Positions 1-8,610 of a stretch of 64,000 nucleotides of DNA are shown here, piece by piece. Below the pieces are notes generated by a model. That model had not been told where the DNA came from, did not search any database, and worked only from the letters and a program-made list of their open reading frames with translations. Positions within the stretch are counted from its first letter, which is position 1, and each line of letters starts with the position of its first letter. The DNA lies in NCBI GenBank assembly GCA_038230275.1, contig JBBRNO010000015.1, positions 1-64,000 on the forward strand. Reading direction: 5' to 3'. Both the position numbers and the translations under genes were made by a program. The DNA is from JANXXV01 sp038230275 (GTDB lineage: Bacteria > Acidobacteriota > Terriglobia > Bryobacterales > Bryobacteraceae).

Positions 1-1
1 A

Positions 2-1357
2 CTACCCCACAAACCCCAACGTCTTAGTCGTAAAATTCGCCAAATTCGGAAACACAGTAGCCAAATCCCCAGCCCCTACGCCAAACCAACCCGCCAGCGT
101 AGCGCCATACTGATCCAGCCCCGTCGTCGGAATCCAACTACCCCGGCTCCCTGCATCATCCAGCCCGCCAGCCACCAGAGACGGAAACGTTCCGTACAAA
201 TCCCCGCCCTTCACAGCCCCGCCCACCACCATATGATGGCTGCCCCAGGCATGGTCGCTCCCGGCTCCGGAACTCGGCTGGCAAGTCCGTCCAAACTCAG
301 ATTCCGTAAACGCCGTAACCTCATTCGCCACGCCCAGCTCAGCCATAGCGTTATAGAACGCCGTCAACGCCGGGCTCAACTCGGCGAACAAATTATTCTG
401 ATCGTTCAACTGATTGCTATGGGTGTCGAACCCGCCCATCGAGCAGAAAAAGATCTGCCGCTTCATCCCCAACTGATTTCGCACCTGAATCACGCGGGCC
501 ACCTGCGCCAATTGGTTACCCAGCCCGGTAGTGGGAAACACCGTCGTCAGTGGAGTGCCCGTCGTCAGCGCGCTGCTGATCAACTTGCCCACCGCGATGC
601 CCTCCGCCGTAGTCGCGCTGGCCGCCTGCACCAGCGCTGCCCCGCTGTCCATCGTCAGCAATTGTTGCAGCGCAGTCTCTCTCGCCGCGCCCAGCACGGA
701 CCCATCCGTGCTGTCCAGTGTCATGTTCGATCCCGGAACAATCGTTCCCGGCAGCGTCGTTTGTCCGCTCAAAAACAAGCTGGCCCCCGACACCGAAACA
801 CCCAGCGGAAAAGTAGACGGCGAGTTGTATCCCTGCATCAAATCCGCCACCCGGCCCGCCCAACCGCTGCCAGGCGGCCCCGTCGGTGTAGCGCTCTGCC
901 ACTGCGAGGTCTGGTCTGAGTGCGAAAACAGATTGCTCGGCACCGGCGCCGTGTGCTGTTGATACTGCAATCGCGTCACCGGCTTCACCAGCATTCCCAC
1001 GTTCGCCACCACGGCCATCTTCTTTTGCGCGTAAAGCTGGCTCAATCCCGCAAGTTGCGGATGCAATCCATAAACGGCACTGCTCGAAGTGCCCACCGGC
1101 AACAGCGAAGCCGAAGGCAGGGCCAGCCCCGCGCGCAGCTTCGTATAGTCCGCATAACCTTGCGCGCCCAGCGGGACCACCAAATTGTTTCCGTCGTTTC
1201 CACCGAAAAGGAAAATACAAACCAGCGCCCGGTAATCCGGAGCGCTCTGCGCCATCGCGGTCATCATTCCTAGCCGGCCCAAACTGCTCGCCAGTCCAAG
1301 CGAACCAATCGTGCAGCAGCCAACCCGCAGCAATTCTCTTCTAGTAGGCGTTTTCAT
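2..1357 (-). CDS. DUF1501 family protein, Tat-exported
   Basis: A 451-residue protein with a twin-arginine signal (TRRELLRVG, residues 5-13, then a hydrophobic stretch ending near AMAQS at about 34-38), so export in folded form is expected. DUF1501 hallmarks are visible: FLFGGNDGNN (49-58), FDTHSNQ (310-316), TESEFGRT (351-358) and DHAWGSHH (368-375). The family is distantly related to alkaline phosphatase/sulfatase folds, but its reaction is not established. It lies 17 nt downstream of the DUF1800 gene on the same strand, the usual pairing, so the two are probably co-transcribed and act together in the periplasm or at the surface. The stop codon is at positions 2-4, so the gene is complete. 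Confidence 0.93.
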   Translation of the reverse strand: MKTPTRRELLRVGCCTIGSLGLASSLGRLGMMTAMAQSAPDYRALVCIFLFGGNDGNNLVVPLGAQGYADYTKLRAGLALPSASLLPVGTSSSAVYGLHPQLAGLSQLYAQKKMAVVANVGMLVKPVTRLQYQQHTAPVPSNLFSHSDQTSQWQSATPTGPPGSGWAGRVADLMQGYNSPSTFPLGVSVSGASLFLSGQTTLPGTIVPGSNMTLDSTDGSVLGAARETALQQLLTMDSGAALVQAASATTAEGIAVGKLISSALTTGTPLTTVFPTTGLGNQLAQVARVIQVRNQLGMKRQIFFCSMGGFDTHSNQLNDQNNLFAELSPALTAFYNAMAELGVANEVTAFTESEFGRTCQPSSGAGSDHAWGSHHMVVGGAVKGGDLYGTFPSLVAGGLDDAGSRGSWIPTTGLDQYGATLAGWFGVGAGDLATVFPNLANFTTKTLGFVG

Positions 1358-1374
1358 TGTTCATTCTCCTGAAG

Positions 1375-3969
1375 CTAGTGCTGCACTTGGTATTGCGAAG
1401 ACGAAAGCACAAGGTAGAGGGCCGTGCGCGCCCGGTTGCGGTTATCGGTGGAAGCCGCTACCGCCGTCAGAATGCTTGCCCGCACATCGGCCGCCATTTG
1501 CCCATGCAGAAAAGCGGCGTTCAACGCGTCCACCAGGTCGGCCGGATTCGCAGCCAGCGTCTCCAGCGGTGTCATGTCGATGGCCGCTGAAGTTCCCAAC
1601 CCGTTTCGCGCAACTCGATAAGCAAAGTTGTCGCGCAGAATCGCCGTTGACGGCGTCATCAATTGAAATTCAGGCCCGAACAAACCCGTCTTCCCCGCAC
1701 GATAGTTGGGTGAGTAGTAGTTGAAAACGCTCGGCGAATAAAACAGATTCTGCCCCATTTGTGAAGCTTGATACGGCAACGAATTCACATCCGCTACAGC
1801 AGCGCCCAACGCCCGCAATGGAGCAATCGTGTAAAGCACCGGTTCCCGCAGATGCCCTGTAGTGGAAGGGGCCGCAGCCGCCTCCGCGTCCAACAGAATC
1901 GCGCGGACCACTGCCTGCAAATCGCCCTTCACCCCGGAACCATTGTTGTTGAACACCCCCGCCACGCGGCTGATATAACCGGCACTCGGGTTACTCGTAA
2001 CCAGATGTTGAATCAGCCGCCGCACCACAAACGGGCCCACATTCGCATGAGCGAAAATGTTCTTCAACGCGGCATCCAGATCCTCCACCGCCGTCCGTCC
2101 ACCAGCCACCACAACCCCGTTCAGCAAGGTTTTTGGATCTACGTCGTGATTGCTATCCAGCGCCTCCATCGGTCCGCCGTAGTAGGCCGGATTATGTTTC
2201 TTCAACGTGGCGCCGGGCATCGTCGGGTAGGTCCAGCCCGTAAATGCACGCCCGAACGTCTTCACCGCCGCCTCATCGTAGGGAGCCACCGGCGATAGCG
2301 TCGATCCGTCCTGATTCAGCGTCACCGTGCCCAGCGAGAACAACTGCATCAACTCACGCGCATAGTTCTCGTTCGCCGCAATTCCTTTCGTCGGGTCGGG
2401 CTTGTCGTTATTCACCATGTCCAGGTAGTGCCCCATCGCCGGGCTCAACGTCACCGCTCGCATCAGGTCGTAGTAGTTGCCGAATGCGCTGTCCTGCATC
2501 AGGCGCAAATAGGGAACCATCTGGTCCGCTCTGCCAACTTTGAGTGCGGAAACTACGAAGATCTGCGCCAACGAGAATGCCACGCGCTGTCGCAGTTGGT
2601 CCGTTCCGGCCATCGCGTTCTTGAAGAACTGCTGCTGCGCCGGTGACAGTGAGGTCACAGCCGGTAGGGGATCGGCAAACGTCGACGCTGGCGCTGCAAA
2701 CTGCTCTGTCAGAAACGCCGCTTTTCCCACCTGCTGCACATGCGCGATGCTACTCGGATCCGGCCCCCAGGAAGCTTGCTCCAGGAAGGCAGCAGCGTCT
2801 GCCGCAGTCAACTGCGCATTTGCCGGGCTCACTGGAATCACCGCCACATTCGACAACGACGCCCCAGGTTCGGGATTGGAAACCCGCAGGGACAACACAC
2901 CGCCGATGGCAGCCGGCATAGTGCCTTTCGTCTTCAACAGAGTCGGTGAGATGAAAGCGGTCTGCAGTGCGGTGGCCCCCAGCATCACCTGGCTTCCATT
3001 CACAAACCCACTGCCGCTAATATCCAGGCTGGCTTGACCAATCTTTACCGAAACCGGTGCGGTAGACGTCACCACCGGCAAGGGATTCAGCAGCGTGATG
3101 GACACCGAGGCGGATGCGGTAGGATCGAACCCGCTCACCGCCTTGATCGTCACGGTATTCGAGGCGGGCACCCCCAGCGGACTTGTATAGAGCCCTGCTG
3201 CCGTAATCGTACCGAGGGTCGCGTTGCCCCCGCCAACTCCGTTGACAGACCACGCCAGCGTCTTATCGGAAGAATTGGCCACGTAGAAGGTATACTGCTG
3301 CGTTCCGCCAGCCACCCGAACCTGGCGCGGGGTGGAAGGATACAGCGTCACAGCCACCGGCGGTGTCACTTTGACGGTCTTAGTCGCATCGGAAAGTGCA
3401 GCGCCCGGGTTGGGATTAGCCACCGTGATCGCCAGCAGCGTATCTGGCGCAGCCGTGGATATACCCCGAGCCGTTAATTGCGTTGCCGAGAGGAAGGTAG
3501 TCGGCAGCGCCGCACCGTTCAACAGCACGTTCGAGCCGGGAACGAAGTAGTTCCCGCTCACCGTCAGTTGGAACGCCAACCCCGTATTCACCGAATACGG
3601 ACCAACACCGTACAGCGCCGGCACCGGGTTTTGCAACGTTACCAGCGCAGATGCCGAAGCCGTCGCATCCACGGCGCTCGCTGCCTTCACCGTTACCACA
3701 TTCGCAGCAGGAATAACCGCCGGAGCCGTATAGTTTCCCGATGTGCTGACCGTGCCCAGCGAGGTATTTCCGCCGGTGACGCCATTCACCGTCCAGCTAA
3801 CCGCATGGTTGGTATTGCCGGCCACCGTAGCAGTGAATTTCTGGCTCTTACCGGCCCGAACGGTCGCAGCCGGGAGATCCAGCGTAACCGTAACAGCCGC
3901 CAGACAAAGTTGCCAACCCGAAACGAATACCAAGCTTGCAATGAGACCCAACCGGCGAAGTGCAATCAT
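1375..3969 (-). CDS. DUF1800 family secreted protein with Ig-like/IPT repeats
   Basis: An 864-residue protein. A Sec-type signal covers about the first 24 residues. Two long tandem repeats follow (about 25-200 and 203-380). Each has a bacterial Ig-like part with a W(T/S)VNGV core and GN(T/A)(S/T)LGT, and then an IPT/TIG-like part with NP(N/E)PGA(A/S)LS. The rest (about 390-864) is the DUF1800 domain, recognised by ENYARELMQLFSLG, FTGWTYP, LREPVLYTIAPLRALGA and LFYSPSVFNYYSPNYR. It is the first gene of a pair with the DUF1501 protein. Function is unknown; extracellular or surface location is inferred from the signal and adhesion-like repeats. Its upstream region carries two TGTAAGG boxes 16 nt apart. 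Confidence 0.92.
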   Translation of the reverse strand: MIALRRLGLIASLVFVSGWQLCLAAVTVTLDLPAATVRAGKSQKFTATVAGNTNHAVSWTVNGVTGGNTSLGTVSTSGNYTAPAVIPAANVVTVKAASAVDATASASALVTLQNPVPALYGVGPYSVNTGLAFQLTVSGNYFVPGSNVLLNGAALPTTFLSATQLTARGISTAAPDTLLAITVANPNPGAALSDATKTVKVTPPVAVTLYPSTPRQVRVAGGTQQYTFYVANSSDKTLAWSVNGVGGGNATLGTITAAGLYTSPLGVPASNTVTIKAVSGFDPTASASVSITLLNPLPVVTSTAPVSVKIGQASLDISGSGFVNGSQVMLGATALQTAFISPTLLKTKGTMPAAIGGVLSLRVSNPEPGASLSNVAVIPVSPANAQLTAADAAAFLEQASWGPDPSSIAHVQQVGKAAFLTEQFAAPASTFADPLPAVTSLSPAQQQFFKNAMAGTDQLRQRVAFSLAQIFVVSALKVGRADQMVPYLRLMQDSAFGNYYDLMRAVTLSPAMGHYLDMVNNDKPDPTKGIAANENYARELMQLFSLGTVTLNQDGSTLSPVAPYDEAAVKTFGRAFTGWTYPTMPGATLKKHNPAYYGGPMEALDSNHDVDPKTLLNGVVVAGGRTAVEDLDAALKNIFAHANVGPFVVRRLIQHLVTSNPSAGYISRVAGVFNNNGSGVKGDLQAVVRAILLDAEAAAAPSTTGHLREPVLYTIAPLRALGAAVADVNSLPYQASQMGQNLFYSPSVFNYYSPNYRAGKTGLFGPEFQLMTPSTAILRDNFAYRVARNGLGTSAAIDMTPLETLAANPADLVDALNAAFLHGQMAADVRASILTAVAASTDNRNRARTALYLVLSSSQYQVQH

Positions 3970-4051
3970 GCGTTAACAGCTCCTGGATCGAAAGTACTGG
4001 TACCAGGTCAGAGTCTAGCAGAAGGTTGGCAGGAAAGGGTGGAAAAATTTA

Positions 4052-4074
4052 CCTTACAAGTGAAACACCTTACA
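4052..4074 (-). promoter_or_regulatory. Two direct TGTAAGG boxes upstream of the DUF1800 gene
   Basis: On the minus strand the heptamer TGTAAGG occurs at 4074-4068 and again at 4058-4052, exactly 16 nt apart and about 80-100 nt before the DUF1800 start. The distal copy extends to TGTAAGGTGTT, an 11-mer found again upstream of the SLH gene at 16.5 kb. It overlaps the end of the arginase-like gene. Regulator site or extracytoplasmic-sigma -35 element is an inference; no conserved -10 partner was seen. Confidence 0.4.
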
Positions 4075-4849
4075 CGATATTCGCGATCAGTCGAGCCAAC
4101 CTTAGTCCCAGGTTTCGCGTCTTCCAATCGACGTCGCGATCCGGATTGTAGTTCGTCAGTGCCGCGGCCGCGAAGGGATACCGCCCCCGAACCGTTCGCA
4201 ACGCGGTTTCCACCTCTAAGACCGAAAGCCCGCCAGACCCGCGGAAGTTGACGCCGGGGTTCACCGCCGGATCAATCGCGTCGATGTCGATGTGGAGATA
4301 GACTCGCTCCGCCTGCACCAGATTCTTCGAAACGAACCCATCTGACCATTCGGCCGCCGGGAACACGCGCATCCGGGAAGCCGCCACGCGTTCCCGTTCG
4401 CCCGCGTCCAGATCCCGAACACCCAGAAGCATCGTCCTCGCTTCGTCCACAAACTGCGACGTAGCTAAGGCCAAGGCCATCCCCTCTAAGTTGCCGCTGA
4501 TGCTGGTTTCTCGTGTATGAAAGTCGCCATGTGCATCAAACCAAACGATCCCCAGTCCAGATGGCCGCAGCGCTGGCAACGTTCCTAAACACGAATTGCA
4601 GTTCCCGGCGATCACCAGCGGAAACGCCCCCAGCCCCACGGCGGCGGCTACCGCCCCGGTCAGTGCGCCGTTCACCTGCTCGATTCTCGCCGAAAAGCCA
4701 ACATCCACCGGGACCAGCTTAACCGTGTGTCCGGACGCGGATTGTACCAACGAACCCAACCCACCCTCCAAATATCGGGAAGGGCCGGCCCCAACCCCTG
4801 CGTCTTTCTGGCCTATGTGATACGGTACGGTAATCAGGTGGATATTCAT
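4070..4849 (-). CDS. Arginase/ureohydrolase family protein
   Basis: A 259-residue protein of the Mn-dependent ureohydrolase fold (arginase, agmatinase, formimidoylglutamase). The second and third metal motifs are intact: WFDAHGDFHT and HIDIDAIDPA. The first motif, normally GGDHS, reads AGNCNSC, so the usual His ligand is missing, as in a divergent subfamily of the fold. The exact substrate cannot be assigned. The ATG at 4849 is chosen because it starts at the family N-terminus (MNIHLITVPYH) and overlaps the stop of the upstream membrane protein gene as ATGA, implying translational coupling. A further in-frame Met upstream (4918) would lie inside the neighbour. Confidence 0.85.
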   Translation of the reverse strand: MNIHLITVPYHIGQKDAGVGAGPSRYLEGGLGSLVQSASGHTVKLVPVDVGFSARIEQVNGALTGAVAAAVGLGAFPLVIAGNCNSCLGTLPALRPSGLGIVWFDAHGDFHTRETSISGNLEGMALALATSQFVDEARTMLLGVRDLDAGERERVAASRMRVFPAAEWSDGFVSKNLVQAERVYLHIDIDAIDPAVNPGVNFRGSGGLSVLEVETALRTVRGRYPFAAAALTNYNPDRDVDWKTRNLGLRLARLIANIV

Positions 4850-5445
4850 CTTCGTGATAGGGTCTGAACCCGCTTCCATAGAATGACGCTCAGCAGCGTC
4901 AATCCACCGCAAAGCCATAACACAATGCGTCGCAGACCTTCGGTAGTCATCATCTCATCGAATCGGGACCGCAACACAGGTGAGGCGTAACGTGCTAAAA
5001 ACACAAGGACAGCCAACATCACAAAGAAACCGATCCGGACATTACGGACACCCGAGCCCGGTTTTCCTGTCCGCAGAGCCGCTTCCGCTGTTATCAGCCC
5101 TAGGAAGCAACCCGCGGTCAAATTCAGCAGTAGTCCGCCCAGTAGAATTGCCGTTGGAGGAAGTAGCACCTGGCCTAGCCAATGCTGTAGATTTACGGTT
5201 GCGATTCCGTTTACGAGAATCAGAAATGCGATGAGCCACGCAAACCCCACCACTCGTAGAATTTGGCCATTCACATGCTCGCGTGTGAACGAGGCTGCGA
5301 CCATGGGTGAGACAAACACAAGGGAAACCACGGTGGAGGCTAATAGGATTGGTGCGTCCAGGAAGTCGATCCCTTTCCACCAGGGGACCAGAATTCCAAA
5401 TCCGAACACCGCCACTAAAAAGGACACGATAGCTGACCGTTTCAT
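4846..5445 (-). CDS. Multi-pass membrane protein of unknown function
   Basis: About 199 residues with roughly six hydrophobic segments: an N-terminal one beginning MKRSAIVSFLVAVFGFG, then near residues 32-54, 62-85, 90-120, 135-155 and 175-195. No catalytic motif is recognised. The ATG at 5445 is preferred because the preceding 23 in-frame residues are polar and unlike a membrane protein N-terminus. Its stop overlaps the arginase-like start by 4 nt, so the two form a transcription unit. The promoter region contains the inverted repeat CCTTAC-N6-GTAAGG at 5484-5501. Confidence 0.75.
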   Translation of the reverse strand: MKRSAIVSFLVAVFGFGILVPWWKGIDFLDAPILLASTVVSLVFVSPMVAASFTREHVNGQILRVVGFAWLIAFLILVNGIATVNLQHWLGQVLLPPTAILLGGLLLNLTAGCFLGLITAEAALRTGKPGSGVRNVRIGFFVMLAVLVFLARYASPVLRSRFDEMMTTEGLRRIVLWLCGGLTLLSVILWKRVQTLSRR

Positions 5446-5483
5446 CTCTGATCTGTTAGTAGTACCACGTTTACAAGGAGATT

Positions 5484-5501
5484 CCTTACAATGGCGTAAG
5501 G
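5484..5501. promoter_or_regulatory. Inverted repeat CCTTAC-N6-GTAAGG between divergent genes
   Basis: CCTTAC (5484-5489) and GTAAGG (5496-5501) form a perfect 6-bp inverted repeat with a 6-nt spacer. It lies 39-56 nt upstream of the membrane protein start (minus strand) and 60 nt upstream of the PilZ gene (plus strand). The same half-site TGTAAGG appears in front of the DUF1800 and SLH genes. A regulator binding site is inferred. Confidence 0.4.
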
Positions 5502-5560
5502 TGATTCGGTTCATGGAATTCGCTAATCCTTTTGCAATGTCAGTCCGATATTAGAACTAT

Positions 5561-5935
5561 ATGCAGAACCGCAGAGTGGAAACGCGGATGCTGTGTGCCG
5601 ATCTCGTAGACGTCCGCTGGAAGGACAAAAATGGGAGACTCCGGCGTACGGTTGCCAACCTGGAAGACATCTCGCTCTCCGGCGCCTGTGTCCAGGTGGA
5701 AAGCCCGATCCCCCTTCAGACCACCCTTCAGATCAGCTATCCGAAGGGTGAGTTGCAAGGCCGTGTGTGTTACTGCATCTACCGTGAGATTGGATATTTC
5801 CTAGGAATCGAATTCGAGCCCGGCTTCCGATGGTCGCAACGATCATTCCGGCCGCAACACCTGTTAGACCCCAGACGCCTGGTGTCGCGAGTCACCAACC
5901 GTATCGCCCGCCAGACCTCCAGCACCATCCAATAG
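5561..5935 (+). CDS. PilZ domain protein
   Basis: A 124-residue single-domain protein. The two c-di-GMP contact motifs of PilZ are present: RRVETR near the N-terminus (RxxxR, residues 4-9) and DISLSGACV near 40 (D/NxSxxG). PilZ domains bind cyclic di-GMP and then act on a partner; a free-standing PilZ protein of this size is typical of an adaptor. The partner is not evident from the neighbours: a divergent membrane protein on one side and an aldolase on the other. No strong ribosome binding site precedes the ATG. The protein ends with a basic tail. Confidence 0.88.
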   Translation: MQNRRVETRMLCADLVDVRWKDKNGRLRRTVANLEDISLSGACVQVESPIPLQTTLQISYPKGELQGRVCYCIYREIGYFLGIEFEPGFRWSQRSFRPQHLLDPRRLVSRVTNRIARQTSSTIQ

Positions 5936-6015
5936 AAGCGAAGAGGTTTCTGAATCGGCGCTCTTCGGGATATAGTATTCAGATCGTCGTCTATTCCGGT
6001 AACCTCGGAGTGTAA

Positions 6016-6948
6016 TTGTCTACCACAACATCCAAACAATCGGGTTTACCGGCTGGACTCTATGTGGCCGCCGTCACGCCGCGGCGCCGCGGCACGCAGG
6101 AAATCGACCTCGGAGCCACTTGGGAACTCATTGACTTCCTTTGTTCGCACAAGGTAGACGGCATCGTTTTCATGGGGACCACTGGCGAATTTCTGCACTT
6201 TGGCATGGAAGAACGCATTCGTCTTGTCGGGTTGGCGGTGAAGCGCAGCCGTGTCCCCGTCTGGATTAACGTTTCGCATTCCACGCTGGACGGTGCAATC
6301 GAGCTTGCCAATGCCGCCTCCAAGGCTGGAGCGGCCGGCTTACTGCTAATGCCGCCGTATTACTTCCGCTATTCCCCAGATGAAATTCTAGCCTTCTACC
6401 GCAAGTTCGCGGCTGCCGCAAGCATCAATACCCCGACGCTTCTCTATCACATTCCCGCCTTCAACAACGGAATCTCGCTCAATGTCGCAACGCAACTGTT
6501 GAGAGATGGAACGTTTGCCGGCATCAAGGATTCCAGTGGCGATTGGGAGAATTTCATCGGGCTGAAGCGCCTCTACGACGAAGTTCCATTCTCACTGCTC
6601 GCTGGTAACGACAACCTGTTCGCGAAAGCCATAACCGAGGGCGCTCCTGGCGGAATCTCGGGAGTCGCTTCGGCCTTGCCCGAATTGCTGGTGGCGTTGA
6701 ACCGAGCTGCGGTCGCGGCCAACGCCGCACGGATCGCGTTGCTGGATGCCCGTCTGCGCGAATTCATCACCTGGACGGGCGCTTTTCCTACACCCGTCGG
6801 GGTGAAGGAAGCGGCGGTCTTGCGTGGCATCAAATGCGCCGAACATGCGGCTCCCTTCAGCCCGGCGCAGGAACTCAAGCGGGAAGAGTTTACGGCGTGG
6901 TTCAAGGCTTGGCTTCCAGTGGTGCAAAAAGAGTGTGTAGATCCCTAA
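6016..6948 (+). CDS. DapA/NanA family class I aldolase
   Basis: A 310-residue (beta/alpha)8 aldolase of the dihydrodipicolinate synthase / N-acetylneuraminate lyase superfamily. The GTTGEF phosphate/carboxylate-binding loop is at about 54-59, the tyrosine of LLYHIP is Tyr144, and the Schiff-base lysine is Lys171 in GIKDSSGD. The YHIP sequence leans towards the NanA or sugar-acid lyase side rather than lysine synthesis, but the substrate is not determined. The start is TTG at 6016, since an in-frame stop immediately precedes it; GGAG at 6007-6010 gives a good ribosome binding site with 5-nt spacing. The downstream esterase-like gene begins inside its last codons. Confidence 0.88.
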   Translation: MSTTTSKQSGLPAGLYVAAVTPRRRGTQEIDLGATWELIDFLCSHKVDGIVFMGTTGEFLHFGMEERIRLVGLAVKRSRVPVWINVSHSTLDGAIELANAASKAGAAGLLLMPPYYFRYSPDEILAFYRKFAAAASINTPTLLYHIPAFNNGISLNVATQLLRDGTFAGIKDSSGDWENFIGLKRLYDEVPFSLLAGNDNLFAKAITEGAPGGISGVASALPELLVALNRAAVAANAARIALLDARLREFITWTGAFPTPVGVKEAAVLRGIKCAEHAAPFSPAQELKREEFTAWFKAWLPVVQKECVDP

Positions 6949-8606
6949 TCGCGATCCTGCTCGTCATCTCCGCCGCACGCTCGCTTCCGGCCCAATCACT
7001 CGCAACCGGGCCTCAGGCGGTGACGTTCGCCTCCGATGTGGATGACACCGATCAGCCCTACGGCCTCTACGTGCCGAAGACCTTCGACCCATCGCGAAAG
7101 TATCCGCTGGTCATCATGCTACATGATGTGTCGTCGAACCACCGGCTGGCGCTGCGCCGTGTCTTTGGCTGGCCGAACCGTCCCGGGGAAACCGACGCGG
7201 ATGCCAACCGCTTCTTCCCCGTCTTTCGCGAGGTGAATTACATCGTTGCCTCTCCGCTGGCCAGAGGAACGCTCGGCTATCAAGGCCTCGCCGAAAAAGA
7301 TGTTTATGACGTGCTCGCCGATGTGAAGCGGCGTTTCCCAATCGATGATGATCGGATCTTCCTTACCGGCGTTGGCATGGGTGGCGGCGGAACGTTGTGG
7401 CTCGGCCTCACTCGTCCGGACGTCTGGGCCGCCATCGCCGCCGTTTGCCCCGCGCCGCTTCCGGGTTCCGAAGAACTCACCGACAATGCCCTCAATCTGC
7501 GGGTGGCACTCTTTCAAGGTGAAATCGACCCGGCCGTGAAGGCGGAGCAGACGCGCCAATGGCACCAGCAATTCTTGGCCGCCGGCGTGAAGGTGGAATA
7601 TGTGGAATACCCCGGCGTCCGCCACAACGCGGGTGACTTCGCCTACAAAGATGCCGCACTCTTTTCCCGCTTCGATCAGTACCGCCGAAATCCGCTGCCG
7701 GACCACGTTCGCTTTTCCACTCGCGATTACCAACATAGCTCAGCCTATTGGGTCAAACTCGATCAGTTCACTCCCGGCACGCTTGCCGGCATCGACGCCC
7801 ACTTTGAGGCCGGCAACCGGCTGGTTATCGATACGCAATCTCTCATTGCCTTCACGCTGAATCTGAAAGACCACCCGAAGCTGGCCAAAGGTCAGATCCT
7901 CAACATCACGTTGGATGGAACCGCATTCAAGAGCAAGCCGCAGGATTCCATTTCGTTTACCAGGGCGCCGAAAGGCTGGATCATGAAGCGTTCTCTGCCG
8001 TCGTCCGAACAGAAACGCGAAGGCCAGGAAGGGCCAATCGGCAAGGCGATCGCCTCCCGCCAGATTTACGTCTACGGCACAGGCGGTTCGCCTTCACCGG
8101 ACGATTTGATCTGGCGTCGAAACCAGGCGAATCTGGCAGCCGAGTGGTCCACTCCGCGTGCGCGCCTGATGATCACCAATCGTGTCATTCCGGACGTGGA
8201 GGTGACCGATTATGAGATCAATTCGGCGAACCTGATCCTGTTCGGCAATAGGGACACGAACTCCGCTATCGCCAGGCTGGCGCCGCGTTTGCCGGTCCAA
8301 CTGAATTCCGGCGCAGCCGACTACGGGCTGGTCTTCATCGCTCCGGTGGGGCTCAAGCATTACGCGGTCGTCAGCTCAGGACTTCCGTGGTGGAATCGCG
8401 CCGATCAATCCAATCGTCCGGGCCTTGATCGAAATCCGCTTCCCTATCGCGCGCTGCAGAGTTTCGGAGATTTCATCCTATTCAAAGGTGGACTCGATAA
8501 CGTGGTCGCCGAAGGCTACTTTGATCGCGATTGGAGACTTCCGCCGGAAGCGGCTTTGAAGATGCGGCAAACCGGCGCGGTCACGTTTCCCGATAAGTTA
8601 CCTTGA
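6933..8606 (+). CDS. Secreted esterase-like alpha/beta hydrolase lacking the nucleophile serine
   Basis: About 557 residues. The GTG at 6933 gives a clean signal peptide (CRSLIAILLVISAARSLPAQS); longer readings run back through the aldolase gene. The first half resembles the polyhydroxybutyrate-depolymerase/peptidase-like esterases: PLVIMLHD for the oxyanion region, GEIDPAV for the acid and RHNAGD for the histidine. The elbow that should be GxSxGG reads GVGMGG, with Gly148 where Ser is expected. The C-terminal half (about 300-557) has a repeat of the same kind of fold boundaries (YVYGTGG, FGNRDTN) but no recognised active site. It may be a binding protein or pseudoenzyme. Start assignment is moderately secure. 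Confidence 0.75.
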   Translation: MCRSLIAILLVISAARSLPAQSLATGPQAVTFASDVDDTDQPYGLYVPKTFDPSRKYPLVIMLHDVSSNHRLALRRVFGWPNRPGETDADANRFFPVFREVNYIVASPLARGTLGYQGLAEKDVYDVLADVKRRFPIDDDRIFLTGVGMGGGGTLWLGLTRPDVWAAIAAVCPAPLPGSEELTDNALNLRVALFQGEIDPAVKAEQTRQWHQQFLAAGVKVEYVEYPGVRHNAGDFAYKDAALFSRFDQYRRNPLPDHVRFSTRDYQHSSAYWVKLDQFTPGTLAGIDAHFEAGNRLVIDTQSLIAFTLNLKDHPKLAKGQILNITLDGTAFKSKPQDSISFTRAPKGWIMKRSLPSSEQKREGQEGPIGKAIASRQIYVYGTGGSPSPDDLIWRRNQANLAAEWSTPRARLMITNRVIPDVEVTDYEINSANLILFGNRDTNSAIARLAPRLPVQLNSGAADYGLVFIAPVGLKHYAVVSSGLPWWNRADQSNRPGLDRNPLPYRALQSFGDFILFKGGLDNVVAEGYFDRDWRLPPEAALKMRQTGAVTFPDKLP

Positions 8607-8610
8607 AAGA

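Noticed and set aside
5939..5967. CGAAGAG/CTCTTCG hairpin after the PilZ gene as a terminator
   Set aside because: A 15-nt loop and no T-tract make it weak.
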